64,000 nucleotides of DNA from Struthio camelus (Eukaryota > Chordata > Aves > Struthioniformes > Struthionidae): the NCBI RefSeq assembly GCF_040807025.1, contig NC_090953.1, positions 1,177,501 to 1,241,500 of the forward strand, written 5' to 3'. Positions within the stretch are counted from its first letter, which is position 1; every line of letters begins with the position of its first letter. A program made the translations under genes and the position numbers. The notes under the pieces are model-generated. The model made no database searches. It was not told the origin of the DNA and was given only the letters and a program-made list of their open reading frames with translations. This document shows, in pieces, positions 62,801-64,000 of the stretch.

Positions 62801-64000
62801 GAAACATACACTGACAGGCTACTGAACGATCGCGGGGTCAGGCCGTTGTAGAGTCCCAGGCTTCTGGAACATAATTTTTTTATATAAGGAACTCTGTCAC
62901 CTAAAAGTAGAATCAGAGCGCTAGAAAAGTTCAGACACACAAGCAGATCTGCTTTGTTGTCAAGTACATCAAAAATATTTTATTACCTATTGGTAAGGGA
63001 CATGAGCAATTTTTAGATGCTTTAATTTCTCCTCCCGATTTTACAAGAGGGACATGATAAAACGAAAAATCTAGTTCCAGTGATTTGATATTTGACATTT
63101 TACAAGACAGAAACTGGTAAAATTGCTTTCAGGACCAATTAAGAGGGGGGTTTTGTGCAACGCTTACTTTTAACAAGTCTTTTTTTATGCACGTTAACTT
63201 TGGTGTTAACTTTTTGGCATTTCTTCTCTTAGGTTACTTACTTAGGCCACTTGGCTTTTTTTATTTTCTATTTATAGCAACTAAAATACTACTTTTTGCC
63301 CTTAGGTTACGAAGACATACTCTCCACTGTGTCTAGCAATAAACTTAATATTGCTGAATAGCAATAATCTTAACATTGCTAAACGACTTTCATTACAGAT
63401 AACGAAAATATATCTTTAAAGTAAGACACGAATCAAACTTTTTTTTTTACCTCTAGCGCATGTATAGGAATCGAACATCGTCCCCACCCATTGAGATGAC
63501 AAACGGAATCTACGACTCCAGCACTGCCATAGATCATCAATCTATTCAAGAACTCTTCTTGAGTTAAACCAAACAGAATTAAGGAGAGACCATGTTCTAA
63601 ATAAAAGAATCAAATGATAATTAAAAATATATAAGCAAGCTGCTACAAAGCAACATTTATATCTACTGCCTCTCTTTCAAAATGAAGATACAAAGCTGCA
63701 GCTGCTCCATTTGGATTTTACCTCAGCAAGAATGCATTACAAATTAGCACACAGCAGCGAGACGGATGGGAAAGAATAGCACCACAAACAAAAATGTTTT
63801 GAACAGAAGCCTGCATCAGAACGATCATGTAACAAATCTCACCTGTCAGAAGTAAACATAACGGTGCTTCATTACAATCCACATAAACACAATTTTTGCC
63901 AAAGTGGTAATAGGTCACATCTCGTGACTCTAAATCCCAGAGTGCAACAGTCAATCCTTTGTCACTTGTTAACACTGCAAACAGTGCTTTAAACGCAGTC
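33307..64000 (-). CDS. SPG11: SPG11, spatacsin, C-terminal 2005 residues (partial; 35 coding exons)
   Basis: Spatacsin is the product of the hereditary spastic paraplegia 11 gene. It forms a complex with spastizin (ZFYVE26) and the AP-5 adaptor on late endosomes and lysosomes, and is needed for autophagic lysosome reformation. I placed 35 consecutive in-phase exons, listed in the three block entries. The count and the continuous match to human spatacsin (about 2443 aa, 40 exons) suggest these are human exons 6-40. The 2005 residues cover roughly human 440-2443. The N-terminal visible part (ALWDLESRDV, LWSAIREN) leaves the beta-propeller-like region. The long middle is alpha-solenoid-like, and the end is the conserved Spatacsin C-terminal domain, finishing TGCCLNDMLSN. 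The first exon runs off the right edge. All introns are GT-AG except one GC-AG intron (donor at 57772-57773). No broken exon was found, so the gene looks functional. Confidence 0.97.
34527..34541 (+). repeat. Poly-G tract (15 G) in an SPG11 intron
   Basis: A G15 run on the plus strand (C15 in the SPG11 transcript) within the intron between exons 34897-35052 and 33902-34053. Confidence 0.9.
36560..36585 (+). repeat. Poly-A tract (26 A) in an SPG11 intron
   Basis: An A26 run on the plus strand (T26 in the transcript), 50 bp beyond the donor of the exon at 36637-36805. No attached retroelement body was recognised on the upstream side. Confidence 0.9.
37578..37597 (+). repeat. Poly-G tract (20 G) near an SPG11 acceptor
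   Basis: A G20 run on the plus strand, so the pre-mRNA has a C20 tract ending 80 nt upstream of the exon at 37391-37498. It could act as a poly(C)-binding-protein site or be mere microsatellite drift. Confidence 0.9.
45247..55644 (-). CDS. SPG11: SPG11 coding exons, block 2 (12 exons, central solenoid)
   Basis: In transcript order: 55538-55644, 54591-54736, 53592-53753, 52716-52782, 52067-52232, 50625-50830, 49740-49848, 48954-49113, 47476-47733, 47038-47238, 46616-46723 and 45247-45409. Landmarks: KELHEAHPWFEFLVQCR, FQASLANAQILIPSNQASV, LLALATTMYAPGGIDQ, KLFGWQSTNTLALS, HHGRPSFAFGTFLVQQLL, FHIPSIGAACVCFLELLGLD, ILQDHLTLALEKLP, CLCVWIITTVDNV and TEYELGKILQLFAAANNLLL. Each junction restores an open frame and the human residue order. 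This stretch is predominantly helical and leucine-rich, in keeping with an alpha-solenoid. The intron between 47734 and 48953 is AT-rich with a long pyrimidine tract. The intron between 50831 and 52066 shows nothing recognisable. Confidence 0.94.
48823..48881 (+). repeat. Pyrimidine (CTTTT)n/(TC)n tract in an SPG11 intron
   Basis: About 58 bp of pure T/C on the plus strand (purine-rich in the transcript), lying 70 bp downstream of the donor of the exon at 48954-49113. A related T20 run lies at 50032-50051. Confidence 0.85.
56310..64000 (-). CDS. SPG11: SPG11 coding exons, block 1 (11 exons, N-proximal)
   Basis: In transcript order: 63843-64000 (open at the right edge), 63451-63596, 62224-62356, 61694-61849, 60134-60312, 59787-59963, 59180-59251, 58612-58739, 57774-57952, 57042-57249 and 56310-56513. 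Landmarks that match spatacsin are GLTVALWDLESRDV, NGWGRCSIPIHALE, SKHFSEQLLNLTLNFLN, IDFVHQVENFY, EALWRYLTAQHDWLNL, RNEILNKLARNGIF and HCLEHNLQYLLYTYLDYY. The exon ending at 57774 uses a GC donor (AAAG|GCAAGT). The nearest GT alternative would shift the frame into a stop. Introns here are 0.1-1.5 kb and AT-rich, with an A17 run at 62147-62163. Confidence 0.94.
57772..57773 (-). promoter_or_regulatory. SPG11: GC splice donor (GC-AG intron) in SPG11
   Basis: The exon at 57774-57952 ends CGCAAAG followed by GCAAGT, a textbook GC-AG donor. Joining to the next exon (AATTCAAGACC, from 57249) gives KEFKTCNPEALWRYL, matching the spatacsin order. The nearby GT (AAAGGCAA|GTACTC) would give an immediate frameshift and stop. 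Confidence 0.85.

Noticed and set aside
1-64000. CRISPR arrays, bacterial-type operons, phage or integron features
   Set aside because: The window is a spliced vertebrate nuclear locus. No regularly spaced repeat-spacer array was seen; the only tandem array is the GC-rich minisatellite near 19.7 kb. No convincing tRNA or rRNA gene was recognised by eye, although a covariance-model scan was not possible.

Overview
This is vertebrate nuclear DNA, almost certainly avian. Three multi-exon protein-coding genes can be read across ordinary GT-AG introns. Each protein is close to its human counterpart, as recalled from established knowledge. The introns are compact, recognisable transposable elements are sparse, and there is a very GC-rich CpG-island promoter. 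The gene order CTDSPL2 - EIF3J - SPG11 is the same as on human 15q21, and I would expect this to be the chicken chromosome 10 syntenic segment or its equivalent in another bird. The species itself is inferred, not proven.

Layout. Positions 1-7149 hold the last five coding exons of CTDSPL2 (+ strand), an FCP/SCP-type phosphatase whose N-terminal part lies left of the window. Its 3' UTR runs to about 9.2 kb or further. From 9.2 to 19.5 kb is mostly intergenic AT-rich sequence. It includes a stretch (15.3-16.9 kb) that reads like decayed coding sequence from an unidentified source. From 19.56 to 20.5 kb is the CpG-island promoter of EIF3J, with a minisatellite carrying five copies of a YY1/TISU-like motif and GC boxes. 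The EIF3J start codon lies inside a perfect TISU element. EIF3J (+ strand, 8 coding exons, 251 aa) is complete from 20065 to 30376, with poly(A) signals near 31.27-31.34 kb. After a gap of about 1.4 kb that starts with a G-run, SPG11 (- strand) runs from its stop codon at 33307 to beyond the right edge. Thirty-five coding exons are placed, giving 2005 residues that correspond to roughly the C-terminal 82% of spatacsin. EIF3J and SPG11 converge tail to tail.

Function. The three genes are unrelated housekeeping or neuronal-maintenance genes and do not form an operon or a pathway. CTDSPL2 is a nuclear phosphatase of the CTD-phosphatase family. EIF3J is the loosely bound eIF3 subunit acting at the ribosomal decoding centre. 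SPG11 (spatacsin) works with spastizin and AP-5 in lysosome and autolysosome recycling. I found no CRISPR array, mobile-element system or novel gene cluster. The most interesting signals are local: the TISU start and its amplified upstream motif array, an in-frame upstream ATG, a GC-AG intron in SPG11, a NAGNAG acceptor and a TTAA-bounded hairpin in EIF3J, a tandem duplication across the SPG11 stop codon, and two stretches of unexplained coding-like sequence.
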